Source: Corynespora cassiicola
Taxonomy: Eukaryota > Ascomycota > Dothideomycetes > Pleosporales > Corynesporascaceae
DNA: 64,000 bases
NCBI GenBank assembly: GCA_022059125.1
Contig: JAEUWY010000002.1
Location: 124,001-188,000, forward strand
Direction: 5' to 3'
Both the position numbers and the translations under genes were made by a program. Below are positions 1 to 12,303 of the stretch, in pieces (position 1 is the stretch's first letter; every line of letters starts with the position of its first letter). Below the pieces are notes generated by a model, which was given only the letters and a program-made list of their open reading frames with translations, searched no databases and was not told the DNA's origin.

Positions 1-2828
1 GTCCTCTCGCGGTACGACAAGGTTTCCGATGAACAACCCTTCGGTTGTACCGGTCAGGTTCAAGACTCTGATGACCTCGTTGACTTTTCCTGCACTGACC
101 GGGCTAACGGGGCCTTTTTCAAATGTCAGAATAGTCAAATTGTTGAGATGTTTTGATAATGCATACCTCCGGATGCGCAAATGAATTTTGAGGACCTCAT
201 TTTCGAGAGAACGTCCGGTGTCTCGCCGAGCTCATCAACTAGTGATGGAACCATGCTCCATATATCGATGCCCGCCTTCTCAGCGAGAGTCTCGATGAGA
301 TTCAAATTAGGCAAGACTTTTGGTGGACCCAAGATGCAGTGAAGGTTGAAGAGAGCAGGCATCAGAATATCCATGATGATACCGGCGCCCTAGAGTAAAA
401 AGATTAGCCCAGCCCAACTCGGTCTCAAAAGACAAGGTACATGGTATACATACGTGGCTCATTGGAAAAGACGAATAAATCTTATCGCCATCTTTCCAGT
501 CATTTGTCCACGGAAGCAGTCCATGATCGCCTTCCACAGGGGGCAACAGCCGTACTGCATCCATTGTGCCAATAAGACCATGAGACCACGGGATCGGCTT
601 CGGCACTCCAGTCGTTCCAGATGTATGCAGGAAACAGAAGGGCTCATGGGCGGCTTCTGAAAAACTCTTGGTGAATGGAAACGGATCAATGTTTTCTGCA
701 TCCAGTAGTTGATCGAGAGTGGGAAGTTCCAGAACCTGCATGGAGCGCTGTTTCAGACAGTCTTCAATGAGTGGTATCGGTGCTGCCTCACTGGGTTTCA
801 CCCAAATGTTGCACTTCACCGCATTGAGGACTGCCAATGCGCCCTCGGTGTTGTTCTTGGGGGAAAGGTATAGGGCCTGTCGATGCACATGATGTCAGCC
901 AATCAGGTCCGGGGTGGATGAAATGAATCTCGGGGGTAGTCTCACAGCATAACCAGCCTTGACGCAAGCGTACGTCAACAATATGTGCCTCAGGTCATCT
1001 ATGCAATAGTCAGAAAACGGTTGTCAGTTTCTTTTTTTTTTTTCCCCGCGACTCACGTGGTCCAATGTAGCCCACCGGCTCAATAGACGTAGATTCACCA
1101 ACTTGCTTGTGGAGCCACCAAGTAGTTTTGTCAACCGCGTTGCTGAACTCTCGAGCCGAGATATGCTTGAAATCAAGACCATTTTCCGACGTTGTTGCCA
1201 AGGAAAATACGGTTCGGTTAGGCTCAGCAGCTGCCAGTTCGTCCATGATCTGAGGAATGAGCCGCTTGCCATAATCTGTCGAACTGTACTCGTTCGGGTA
1301 TGTGCTGTTTGATTTCCTCACTGCTTCATCCAGTGCGGATACGAGGCCGTCGGATTGCTTCTCCAGTGTGGATACCCCAAGCCCGATTGGGTCCGGTCGG
1401 TCGTTGAGCATGAGAGCGGGGGTGGCGGGTTGCTCGTTTGGTGTCGAAGATCCACTAACTGAGCCTATGCTCGGTGTCAAGCTCGGTGTAGAGCAACTGC
1501 TGAGATAGCCGCTGAATCTCTTGGGTGTCTGGAGATAGGTTGCAGACGTCTCGCTAATGGTAAGCGCATCTCCCTCACGAGATTTCTCTTTGAAGTAGCT
1601 TGGTCGGCCATTCTCGAAGATGAGCTCTAGTCGCGAATCCTTTTGGAAGTCGCCCATGGGAGCGCTGATCCAGTCACCATTTGCCAACAGAGCAACACTA
1701 CAATGCCAAGGAGTTGTGAAACCAGTCTTGGTGTTCAACAAGCTCATGGACACCTTGTGCTCGCCTATTGACTCGTGGATGGATAGTCGCAAATGGTTTG
1801 GAAACGCGTTCTTGACCGCGCCAGCGAATGCCTGTTTTGTAGTTTATCAGCATTTGTTAGGGATGACCAACCACAGGCATCATGCCCAAGGAAGTGGTTA
1901 GGACTTACGTATCCACGAAGGAGCATCTGCTTGGCCAGGTACTTGCAGTCCCTCTTGTAGCCATTGCTCGTTCGACTTGCACCCAATGCAAAAATGTGTC
2001 GCAGATCAGACTCCAAGAACCTCCGATATCCCAGGTAAGTGAGCTTCGTGTCGGGGTTGGCGGCAATCTCCTTGTCAATGTCAAGATCGGGCCTGCCGTA
2101 TTTGTTGATGAGCAATCGACGGAAGTTTGTGCAGTTTGCGACATATGTGATTTCTCTGAGTTTGTCGGGGAGGGGGAAATCAAGGAGGTCTTTCATTCTG
2201 GAGAATCCAATGTTGGTGAATCCTTTCTCGATGGCCATCTCCCGGAGAGCCTCTCCGTAGGCCCAGGTATCGCGGTCGGAGATGCATAGTAGATCTGCAA
2301 AGAGTCAACAACTGTATTCCTCGGCCAAGGAGTGCTTGCAGAGTCCGGGGACGCACCGTTGTATGTGATGCCATCTGATATTATAGTAACTTTGGCGCCA
2401 GGTGGGTAAACCTCTTGTATGCGCATGCACATGGAGTTGAGGCGTTCAAGGGCCAGCTCCTCAGCCTTATCAGGCAGCGTGCCCAGAACCTTGTGGACCT
2501 TGTTGGCCGACTTGAATGGGAAGGCAGGAAGGCACGCTTCGACACGTGTGCCCGCCTCTACAAACCGGCCTATGACCGTCAAGAACCTGTCTGCGCCGGC
2601 GTGTAGCCGGTCTCGTGAATCGTCGAATTTGTTGAGTGCGTATTCAAAGACGATGTCTAGGATTTGCTGGGAGACTCTTTCTGAGTCAGGAGCGGCAGAC
2701 ACTAGTTCTGAGACGGAGATGGTCACGTCATTGCTCTTCGGCTCTGCGTCGGCAGGCGTTCCCAAGGCATCAGAGAAGGTGCGATCCATGACGTCGACGG
2801 AGTCGGTATTGTTGAACATGGGTGCCAT
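1..2828 (-). CDS. Isocyanide synthase-NRPS-like hybrid (CrmA-like), C-terminus beyond the window
   Basis: Hybrid enzyme expected to turn an amino acid into an isocyanide and activate it on an NRPS-like module. Exons by splice consensus: 2357-2828, 1909-2294, 1057-1831, 946-998, 454-876, 167-389 and 1-113, giving about 815 residues before the left edge. Residues about 50-340 resemble the DIT1/PvcA isocyanide synthase family (segments ISDGITYNDLLCISDRD and FTNIGFSRMKDLLDF). A Ser/Pro/Thr-rich linker follows. From about residue 440 there is an adenylation domain with LHTSGTTGVPKP at about 645-656 and TGTTEG near 800. The rest of the A domain and any carrier or transferase domain lie off-window. 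The start at 2828 has a strong context (CACCATGG); an in-frame ATG at 2861 would add 11 residues that look like pyrimidine-rich leader. Known relatives are the fungal Crm-type fusions; the product here is not determinable. The gene is divergent from an ABC transporter. Confidence 0.85.
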
Positions 2829-4094
2829 GGTGGGGAGAAGAAGGAAAAAGGAGATTGACAAACAAGAGAAGTGGGAATTGAGCAGGTGGATGGCCGTTCA
2901 GGCAGTGAATTGGGGTGCTAAATAGATGCTCGTAGTCAGTGGGTAGCACACCCATGTACCTCAAGCCCATGGGCAGAAGGCGCGGGGCTCATCGAGGCCG
3001 TACGGACCAGCTGTCTTACAGGGTCATGGGAGACGATCCTACTACAGAGCTTTTGTGACCCCACCCGAGTCACAAAAGTCTCGGACAGCCCGGCTGAAGC
3101 ACCAGATATAGCAACATACAGTCACGTTTGTATGGAGGAGTGGAGGCTCCAAGGTAGGGTGGCAATGCAGCGTGGCTTTACTGTGAGGCCACGGCAAAGC
3201 TGAGGGGCTGTTTGAGAAGGCACAAGCCTCGATTGCTATTGTAATACGTGGAGCTGTGAATAGAATGCAATGACACGGCATTGGCAGTCCCACTGGCTGT
3301 CGAAAGGAATGGCGCCGACCAATGTGCGGCCTTCGGAGCGAGAGGATGGCCTCGAGGGCTAAACCCAGTAGCTGAAGACAGCTGGTTGGAAAGTTTGCGG
3401 AGCGCTCCGCTGGGACCAAGACGGTAGTGCGCACGGTAAGGGATAGGCGATGCGGAGCTGGTTGGGAAGCTGAAGTGCAGATGCGTGTTGGATATCACGG
3501 TGCAGCTCACGGGCCTGACAGCACTGACAGCGACGCCGGGGAGGAGGCTGGAATAGCGAGGCATGGGGGAGCCTGCATACATGGGCGGCCAGCCCCCGAT
3601 CGGCCGCCAATGCCAGCGGCCGGGCTGAGTTGGTGGGGCTGGCGTGGAGGCTGCGGTTGCGGTTAGACGGTGAGCACGTTTGCCTCCAACTCAGCCGGGC
3701 AACGTTCCAGAAAACCGTTAGCGAATGCAGAGGCAGACCGCACATGGCGTGCAGCGACGGCCATGGCGGCGACAGCGAGTGCGACGCCGAGCTCCACGAG
3801 CAGCACATGAGACCTGCGCATTGACTCAGCTTACCGTGCGGCCGTACCGCGGCCAAGACATTAGCCTGAGAGCCTGGGAGCCTGGCAAGCCCTGCCACCC
3901 CTGCCCTTCCCAGGCCTGCGGCATGCACAGCCTAATGGTCAGCTTTGGTGCACTTGCATCTATGTAGTGTTGCATCAATCGTGGGTAGAAAGACGGACGT
4001 GTTGATGAGCTGCTCGCGACTCTCCCTTATCCAACGCCGCAGCCTGTTCTTCCCTCCATCTCTTTCTTTCTTTTTCCTTTGAGGCACTACAGCC
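2829..4094. promoter_or_regulatory. Shared divergent promoter region of isocyanide synthase-NRPS and ABC transporter
   Basis: This 1.27-kb gene-free stretch lies between two divergent start codons. Its open frames are short, overlap each other on both strands and show no recognisable protein. It holds a perfect inverted repeat at 3050-3078 (listed separately) and a pyrimidine-rich tract (about 4030-4080) just before the transporter start, typical of fungal leaders. Co-regulation of the two genes is inferred from the arrangement. Confidence 0.5.
3050..3078. promoter_or_regulatory. Perfect 10-bp inverted repeat, candidate regulator site
   Basis: Arms CTTTTGTGAC (3050-3059) and GTCACAAAAG (3069-3078) are exact reverse complements with a 9-bp spacer. 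It lies about 220 bp upstream of the isocyanide synthase start and about 1 kb upstream of the transporter start. The symmetric layout suits a dimeric transcription factor. No factor can be assigned from sequence alone. Confidence 0.4.
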
Positions 4095-7000
4095 ATGGCA
4101 GAACAAACCGTGGCAGAGCTTGCGCGATCTCTTTCGCAAAACACCATCAGACACCAAGATGGAAAGCTCGTTAATCCATTTCTCGTGGCTGACGACCCAT
4201 CACTTGATCCCAATTCAGACCAGTTCAGTTCCAAGTCATGGCTTCAAGCACTTATGAACATCACTTCCCGCGATCCCGATCGCTATCCTACCAGATCCGC
4301 CGGAATAGCCTACAGAAATCTTTCAGCCCACGGGTTCGGGGAATCTACCGACTATCAAAAGACATTTGGGAATTACCCATTGGGAGCGGTGAACTCGCTC
4401 CAGAAGCTCGTCGGAAAAACTCAAAAGACCAGAATCCAAATCTTGAGAGGCTTTGATGGATTGGTCAAGAGTGGCGAGATGCTAGTGGTATTGGGAAAGC
4501 CCGGAAGGTGATGTACACCCTTCCACGCCGGAAGCACTGATCCTAATGCATATTCAGCGGCTGCTCCACATTGCTGAAGACAATATCCGGCGAAACTGAT
4601 GGATTCGTGGTTGGTAAAGAAACCTACCTCAATTACCAGGGCATACCAAAGGAAACCATGCACAGGGATTTCAGAGGAGAATGCATCTACCAAGCCGAGG
4701 TCGATGTCCATTTCCCCCAGCTGACCGTGGGCCAAACTCTAGAGTTTGCTGCTCGTGCTCGGGTAAAGTGGCCTGGTCGCGCGTGAATGGCACCTTTGCT
4801 AACACTGGCTAGGCTCCACGCAACCGTTTGCCTGGTGTTAGTCGTCATGTAAGTCGAAACTGACAGCTCCTTCACATCCAATGTTTGGGGGAATACAGTG
4901 GCCTGACCCTAATTATAGTTGTACGCTAATCACCTTCGCGACGTCACAATGGCAGCGTTTGGGCTTAGTCATACGGCGAGTACCATGGTTGGATACCCTC
5001 TGCCCCTTCGTATTTGTCTGGACGCTGACGTAAATGCAGGTTGGCAATGACTTTGTTCGGGGTGTTTCAGGTGGTGAGCGGAAACGAGTGAGCATTGCGG
5101 AAGCGTGAGTTGGCACTGTCCCGCTGTCGATCATGTCCATTGCTTACGACCCATCCATTCAGCGCCATCGCAGGAAGTCCTCTTCAATGCTGGGACAACA
5201 GCACGCGCGGACTCGACAGTGCAACTGCCTTGGATTTCGTGCGAACACTCAGAACTTCCACCGAGTTGACCGGGGCAACGGCGATCGTGACGCTGTACCA
5301 AGCCTCGCAATCCATCTACGATGCAAGTATAGTCTCATGTACCTTTGGTTACTGTTCTAACTTGCCAAGGTATTTGACAAGGTCGCTGTGCTGTACGAAG
5401 GCCGCCAGATTTACTTTGGCCATATCCACGCAGCCAAAAGCTTCTTCGTCAATCTTGGTTTTGAATGTCCCCCACGCCAGACAACAGCCGATTTCCTCAC
5501 CTCGCTGACAAACCCAGCGGAGAGGGTGGTTCGGGACGGATTCGCAGGCAAAACACCATGCACTCCGGATGAGTTCAGCGCAGTCTGGCAGGCGAGTGAA
5601 GACAGGGCGCGTCTTTTACGCGACATTGCAGACTTTGACGACCGCTATCCGATTGGAGGTCCATCTCTAGATGCATTCAGAAAATCGCGAAAGGCCCTGC
5701 AGGCCAAGTCACAGTAAGCTTATGTCGCCATCCTACACTAGCACGTCCTCTGACAAGAGCCAGGCGCATCCAGTCCCCATACACCCTGTCGGTCCTGATG
5801 CAAATCAAGTTATGCATGCGTCGAGGCTATCTTAGGCTGAAGGGAGACATGGCTGTTACCATCACCAGCATCATTTTCAATGCGATAATGGCACTCGTGA
5901 TTGGAAGCGTCTTCTACGATTTGCCAAACGATTCCGGCTCGCTTTACAGTCGTGGCGCCCTGCTCTTCTTCGCCATTCTGCTCGCAGCTTTCGCCAGTGC
6001 GCTGGAGGTTGGTCAACGACACGATGCGTGCAGTACACGACTAATCGCGCTAGATCTTGACTTTGTATGCCCAGCGTCCCATCGTCGAAAAGCAATCCAA
6101 GTATGCTTTTTACCATCCCTTTGCAGAGGCGATAGGTCAGTTGCCGCCAAATAGCCCCGTTGCTCGTTTAAACTGACACTACGAAGCCTCCATGGTATGC
6201 GACTTGCCAAACAAGATCGGTACAGCCGTCGGCTTCAACCTGGCTCTTTACTTCATGACCAATTTGCGCCGCACTCCGGGCCACTTCTTCGTATTTCTGC
6301 TCTTCTCCTTTGCCTGTACGCTGACCATGTCGATGTACTTTCGCTTCATCGCCGCCGTTTCTCGCACATTTCCGCAGGTAAGGTTGTCATGGCCTAAATG
6401 TTCCGATCTCGGCTGACAGACTAGGCCATGGCGCCCGCTTCCATATTCAGCTTAGCCCTCGTCATCTACACCGGCTTCACCATCCCCACCAAGGATATGC
6501 ACCCCTGGTTCCGATGGCTCAACTATCTGAACCCTGTGGGATACGCGTTTGAGTCTCTTATGATCAATGAGGTGCAGTGCCCCCAATCGCCTGTACAAGT
6601 CTCCATCTTGACGCCAGTCTAGTTCCACGACCGCACCATACCCTGCACGCGATTCATCCCTCAGGGACCCGGCTACAGCGACGCTTCTCCCGAGGAAAAG
6701 ATCTGTGCGACGACAGGGGCTGCTGCCGGAGCCGATTTCATCGACGGCGACACCTACTTGGCCGTCAATTTTAACTATGAGGCTAGTCATCTATGGAGGT
6801 ATGTACCGCTTACTGCCGTACGTCAGCGGCGGGAAGGGCTGCCATACCATCAGCCGAGCTTACGTTTCCCACTAGGAATCTGGCCATCATGATCGCACTA
6901 ATGGTCTTTGGCTGTTTCGGCTATCTGGTGGCTTCCGAGTACATATCCGCGAAGAAATCGAAGGGCGAGGTTTTGCTTTTTCGACGCAATCGGGTGCCAA

Positions 7001-9429
7001 GGCTACAGGCCAAGTTGGACGAAGAGGCCAATAGCGACGACAGGCTCAACACCTACGTCCTGAGTCAGGAAAAGGCTTTATCGAGAGCTCGTGCTGGCAT
7101 TCAGAACCAGACTGCCATCTTTCATTGGAACAGTGTCTGCTACCAGATCAAGATCAAGAAAGAAGAACGGAAAATCCTCCAAGATGTCGACGGCTGGGTC
7201 AAGCCTGGGACCTTGACCGCTCTGATGGTGTGTTCTTTCTCATGCCCATAGGAACCTTTTCGGGAACTAAAGTCATTGTAGGGTGTAACCGGGGCTGGAA
7301 AAACCTCACTACTCGACGTGTTAGCCAGCCGCGTAACCGTGGGCGTTGTGAGCGGTCGTATGCTGGTTGATGGTCACATTCGCGGCGCCGATTTCCAACG
7401 CAAGACTGGATACGTGCAACAGCAGGATCTACATCTGGCAACATCGACGGTTCGAGAGGCTTTGGTCTTCAGTGCTGTTCTCAGGCAACCCAAAGAAACT
7501 CCCCATGCTGACAAGGTCGCCTATGCCGAAGAGGTTATCAAGGTCCTTGAAATGGAAACGTATGCTGATGCTGTTATCGGTGTGCCTGGAGAAGGTACTT
7601 TATGTTGAACGTACATATGCTTCTATTTCTAATTCAAGCCAGGGCTTAACGTCGAACAACGCAAACGTCTGTCCATTGGAGTCGAGTTGGCCGCCAAGCC
7701 CGCGCTTCTGCTCTTCCTTGACGAACCCACTTCAGGTACGGTACTTCCCTTTTTATCTCCTTCGCAAATACTTTATGCCCTGGTAATACACCATTCTGGC
7801 TTCGACTAACTATACATAGGCCTCGATAGCCAAACTGCCTGGTCTATTTGTGCCTTGCTACGAAAACTCGCCGACAATGGCCAAGCCATTCTCTGCACGA
7901 TTCACCAGCCGTCTGCTATCCTGTTCCAGCAGTTCGATCGTCTGCTACTCTTGGCTAAAGGTGGTCGAACACTTTACTTTGGGGACATTGGCGAGTCTGC
8001 AAGGACATTTACGAGCTACTTCGAGCGGAACGGGGCGAGACCATGCGGCCAAGACGAAAACCCAGCCGAGTGGATGCTGGATATTACAGGTGCAGCACCT
8101 GGCTCTCATTCTGAACAAGACTGGCCAGCCATATGGAACGATTCAGAGGAACGCAGGCTGGTCAAAGCTGAGCTTGCCCATATGGAGGAAAAACTGTCTC
8201 AGAAGCCTTTGGCGCTCAACGGCTATGATGCGACTAGTCAATTTGCCGTTCCACTGACGACGCAGCTCTCCGTTGTTCTCGCTCGGCTTTTTCAGCAGTA
8301 TTGGCGCAGTCCCTCGTACCTGTACTCCAAAGTTGCCCTCTGTCTGTTTAGCGTAAGTCAAATCGACCTACAGAACAATGGGTCGCCCACTAACTTATTT
8401 ACAGGCACTTTTCATCGGTTTTTCGTTCTGGAAAACACCAAATTCCCTCCAAGGATTGCAAAACCAGCTCTATGCCATCTTCATGCTGTTGACGATCTTT
8501 TCAAACTTTTGCACCCAAATCATGCCCCATTTTGTCGCCCAGAGATCGCTTTACGAAGCAAGGGAACGACAGTCCAAAACTTATTCCTGGAAAGCATTCA
8601 TATTATCCAACATCCTCGTGGAGATCCCATGGAATTCGCTCATGGCTATACTCGTCTTTGTAAGCTGGTACTATCCAATCGGGCTTCATCAAAATGCAGT
8701 GGACGCGAACCAAGTTTCTGAAAGAGGTGCTTTGATGTTCCTGTATATCCTAGCGTTCATGGTTTTCGCTGGCACGTTCACACATATGGCTATCGCCGGT
8801 GTTGAAACTGCCGAGGGGGCGGGAAGCATCATCAACCTTTTATTTTCACTTTCGCTGATCTTTTGCGGGTACGTATCTTCTACGCTCATTCTGTCGATTG
8901 CTCATGCTAACTATATAATAGCGTTTTGGCCACCCCCGAGGCGCTTCCAGGTTTTTGGATATTCATGTACCGCGTTTCGCCATTCACGTACATGGTATCT
9001 GGAATCTTGTCTGTCGGCCTTGCCAACACTCAAATCTCATGTGCCACGGAAGAATTCTTGCGCTTCGCTCCTCCTTCGCTCTCTACCTGCTCAGACTATC
9101 TGGAGCCGTATATTGCAGCGCAGGGCGGCTATCTTACTCTTGATAGCAGAAATTCCACGACCGAGTGTGTGTTCTGCAGTGGTAGTGAGACAAACATCTT
9201 TCTCAACAGTGTTAGCTCGGACTACGGTGACAGATGGAGAAATTTCGGGATTTCTTTGGTCTATGTGGTTTTCAATATTGCGGCAGCTGTTGGTCTTTAC
9301 TGGTTGGCTAGAGTGCCGAAGGGAAAGAGGGAACAGAGCGTGGACCCCACGATTAACAACGAGCAGGTCAATTCTGACAAGGTGCATGAAGATACAGGGA
9401 GCTCCCATGCAGCCTCGCAGAGGAGTTAG
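4095..9429 (+). CDS. PDR-type ABC-G full-size transporter
   Basis: Plasma-membrane ATP-driven efflux pump with NBD1-TMD1-NBD2-TMD2 order, about 1464 residues, normal for the Pdr5/CDR family. Exons: 4095-4507, 4558-4762, 4813-4848, 4919-4987, 5040-5104, 5163-5322, 5370-5713, 5764-6007, 6054-6135, 6187-6377, 6425-6571, 6623-6798, 6876-7227, 7282-7594, 7643-7735, 7820-8352, 8405-8868 and 8922-9429. NBD1 has the family's deviant Walker A ([12 protein letters not shown]) and an intact [10 protein letters not shown] signature. NBD2 has canonical Walker A (GVTGAGKTS), the deviant signature [12 protein letters not shown] and Walker [15 protein letters not shown]. This two-sided degeneracy is characteristic of fungal PDR pumps. 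The intron at 5323-5369 uses a GC donor. The donor at 4988 (GTTGGA) is weak, but it restores the family spacing before VGNDFVRG. Divergent from the isocyanide synthase gene; export of that pathway's product or self-protection is inferred. Confidence 0.92.
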
Positions 9430-10819
9430 CTATCTCTTTGCCTCATACTAGGGGTGTATCTCGGACGATTTAGTCGATTACTTAGATTATCTTATTGCCA
9501 ACATTTCATCCAATATTTCATCCACACCTTCCTTCAACTTCATTGCCACCTGCCTTAAGTAGCTCCTTAGGCATAGTTTCTTCAGCACATGTGAACAAGT
9601 GCATCTCTCTTTTGCATCCCCTGTTATCATTTGTTCTCCCGAACTTCGCGGCAGTACCGGCCTCAGCCCACCACAGCCCACCGTAGTCTTGTGGGGCCAT
9701 CTTGGCATTCGCCAAGAACCTCTTACTGATATCTGGACTTCGTCGCGAGGGATGATTTCAATGCATCGAGCGACATGTTCTGCAGCAAATATGGACGGGG
9801 TGGGGTATATTCTGAGATGTTCTGGAAGGCAACACAGCGTGTCCGACTGCGAAGGATTCCGCGGGCAACACAGCGGCAAGACCCTGGCTCGCAGGGCGCC
9901 CTCTAAGCACGTAGGATGGAGCAGCATACATGCAACATTCCGAAGCACTGCCGGTGTATTTCTAACGATATTCTAAGATGCTCGGCATGTTTTGCTCATG
10001 GAACAGGGGTTATAGAGATGAGCAAGTTTACAAATGCCCTCAGTACCCGCTTTGCACGCTAAAAAGTCGACTAGCACACATCATCGAAGAGGAAACCGCA
10101 AAACATCCGAAATCAAGCGAGGCTATGTCCCACGGCCTGCGACGCGGACTACATTGTGTAAGCAGGCTGTACTAGGCTAAATGCGGTCATTGACAGGCGT
10201 AGTCGCAGAGCCTAATGCTGGGCGTAAGCGCACACACATACCGGGGGCCTTGTCTCCTACCTACCAACGAGTCTCGCCATCCCTGAACACGTAACTTAGT
10301 AAGATATGGGCTCCGATATCTGAGAAGAGTGGATACGTTTTCCAAGAATACGCAGTGGCGGTTAGCCACACCCCCACATTTCCAAGGCATGCCAACTGAG
10401 CGAACAATGACCCGACTAACCCTTTTAGTAGATCATCACGAGATCAAGCGCCTCCTTATCTAATCTCCCATATGTATCCTAATGCTCTTGCTAGGCCTCG
10501 TTCACACCAGCTAAGGCTTGGAATCGACCTGGTTCAAAGACGAAAGGCCCAGTCTTGCAAGGGCAAGACTAGTAGCATGTAGACCTGCTTTTTTTTTCCT
10601 TAGCGAAGTCCTTCAGTTGGAGGTGGACGGGCCATTTGACAAAACAGGACATCCTAAGAAGGTGTTGTGATTGAAATTGGGTCCCTTTACCTTGTCCCAA
10701 AAAGTCCCGCGAAGTCTCCAGAACTTATTTAGCTCTTCTACTATCAATCAAGAATCATCTTCAAATTGATAATCTTATCACGGTGACATTGAAATTCATT
10801 CATTTCAATATCTCTCAAC
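9430..10819. other. Intergenic, no gene seen
   Basis: About 1.4 kb between the transporter stop and the acetyltransferase start. Open frames are short and unrecognised. The last 100 bp before the acetyltransferase is AT- and pyrimidine-rich leader-like sequence. I see no repeats or RNA genes. Confidence 0.5.
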
Positions 10820-12303
10820 ATGTCTGATATCCGTAATCTTTCCAAGCTAAGACCACTAGGTAAGCCGATTTAGCTTAATATCCATACAAAATTGCATCCG
10901 CATTCGTTTCTAGCTAATGCATCGTCATAGGAAAGTTGGAGCAGGTTTCAGCGGCCTGTCATCATCTCGGATTTTACAACAACGTCGGATTATCTGCTCA
11001 CTATAGTCTTGTCAAAGCATTGGAAGCGTCTGACTTCCAACCACTGGTTTATTCAGCACTGGCAGACGTGATAGTTAAGAACAACATACTTTCCGCTATA
11101 CCTGTTGATGAAGAAACTACGGAACCCTATTTTGCTCAACTCCCTTCTATCCACTTTGAAAAGTGTGTTTTCTTCGTCGAACGCAACCAATCATCGTGTG
11201 GCAGTGAGGACAAAGAACTGGATACTATTCTTGAAAACCAACACAACACGAATTTCAAGTCTCACTATGGAACACTACCGTTCTGGCGTCTTCTCATTAT
11301 CCGTACACCTGGGTTGGATACAGACTTCACTGCTTCATTCATATTCCATCATGCGATTGGTGATGGAATGGCCGGGATCATATTCCATCGAGCATTCAAG
11401 GATGCAATTGAGTCTGCGCTGACTGCATCTTCCCTTGACAAGAAAAAGAAGTTGGTGTTTGACTCAGCAAAAAACTCGCTTTTTCCTCCTTTGGAAGAAC
11501 TGCATCCACTCCCAGTCTGCGAAAACAGCCCAAGTGCTCCTACAGAAGCCCTCAAACAGTGGACCGGCAATTCTATCCAGTCGCCATGCCTGTCCCGCTT
11601 CAGGTCGCTTGCCCTCTCACCCGCCGTGTCCAAAGGATTTTTAGGAGAATGCAGGGAGAAGACACTATCGGTAACTTCCGTGCTGCCGTCCTGGATTACT
11701 ACAATCCTCTTCACCCTGGTCCCAGAGACGACCGAAGCTCTCACCTGCATCATTCCGGTGAATCTTCGACCTTGGCTGACTTTGCCTCGCAATGTCTCGG
11801 ATACGGCAATCGGAACCTTCATCGACGCCTTCAAAGTGCAGCTTCGCCGCCCACGCAACCTAAGCGAGGACCACTTCGACGACAACGTATGGGCCGGGGC
11901 ACAGCAAACCGGCAACGACGTCCGCCAATACCTGACCGGCAATCTTTCCCCCTCTGGCGAGCCGTACACGGCTGTTGCGGTGTTCAAGAGGATTCCCGAT
12001 GTCTCGGTTGTCTTCAACTCGACGCTGGGGAAGGACAGGGATGCCGCTCTGGAGGTGTCCAATCTTGGGGCGTTTTCTCGGCCCCATGAGGGCGCCAATG
12101 GCGATTGTCTCCACTGCCATGTGGGGAGGGTGACTTTCAGTCGCAGCTCAGTCATCTCGGGGAGTGCAATCACCATTAGCGTCGTCACTGGTGGCGATGG
12201 TGGCCTGACGATCGGATTCAGCTGGCAGAAGGACGTTGTTGAGGATGAGCTTGTGAATAGGCTAATTGATGAGACGAGGAGGTCCTTCGGGGCGTACTCG
12301 TGA
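10820..12303 (+). CDS. Alcohol O-acetyltransferase-like (AATase family) enzyme
   Basis: Acyl-CoA-dependent transferase of the BAHD-like/AATase fold, expected to acetylate a hydroxyl or amine. Two exons, 10820-10859 and 10931-12303, give 470 residues, within the family's usual length. The start was chosen at 10820 because the small first exon restores the conserved family N-terminus LRPLGKLEQVSAACHHLGFY; the larger downstream frame alone would lack it. The catalytic HxxxD motif is HHAIGDG at about residue 180. No signal peptide or clear membrane segment is seen. It lies downstream of the ABC transporter on the same strand. CrmB of the Aspergillus crm locus is also an acetyltransferase-type enzyme, of a different subfamily as I recall, so a tailoring role is plausible but inferred. 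Confidence 0.82.

Noticed and set aside
3359..3928. 189-codon minus-strand frame in the isocyanide/transporter promoter
   Set aside because: Overlaps equally long plus-strand frames, has shadow-like composition, and shows no homology.
4976..5039. A second GC-AG intron in the ABC transporter (donor GCGAGT at 4976)
   Set aside because: Using the GT donor at 4988 keeps four more residues and restores the family spacing between SHT and VGNDFVRG, so it is the better model.
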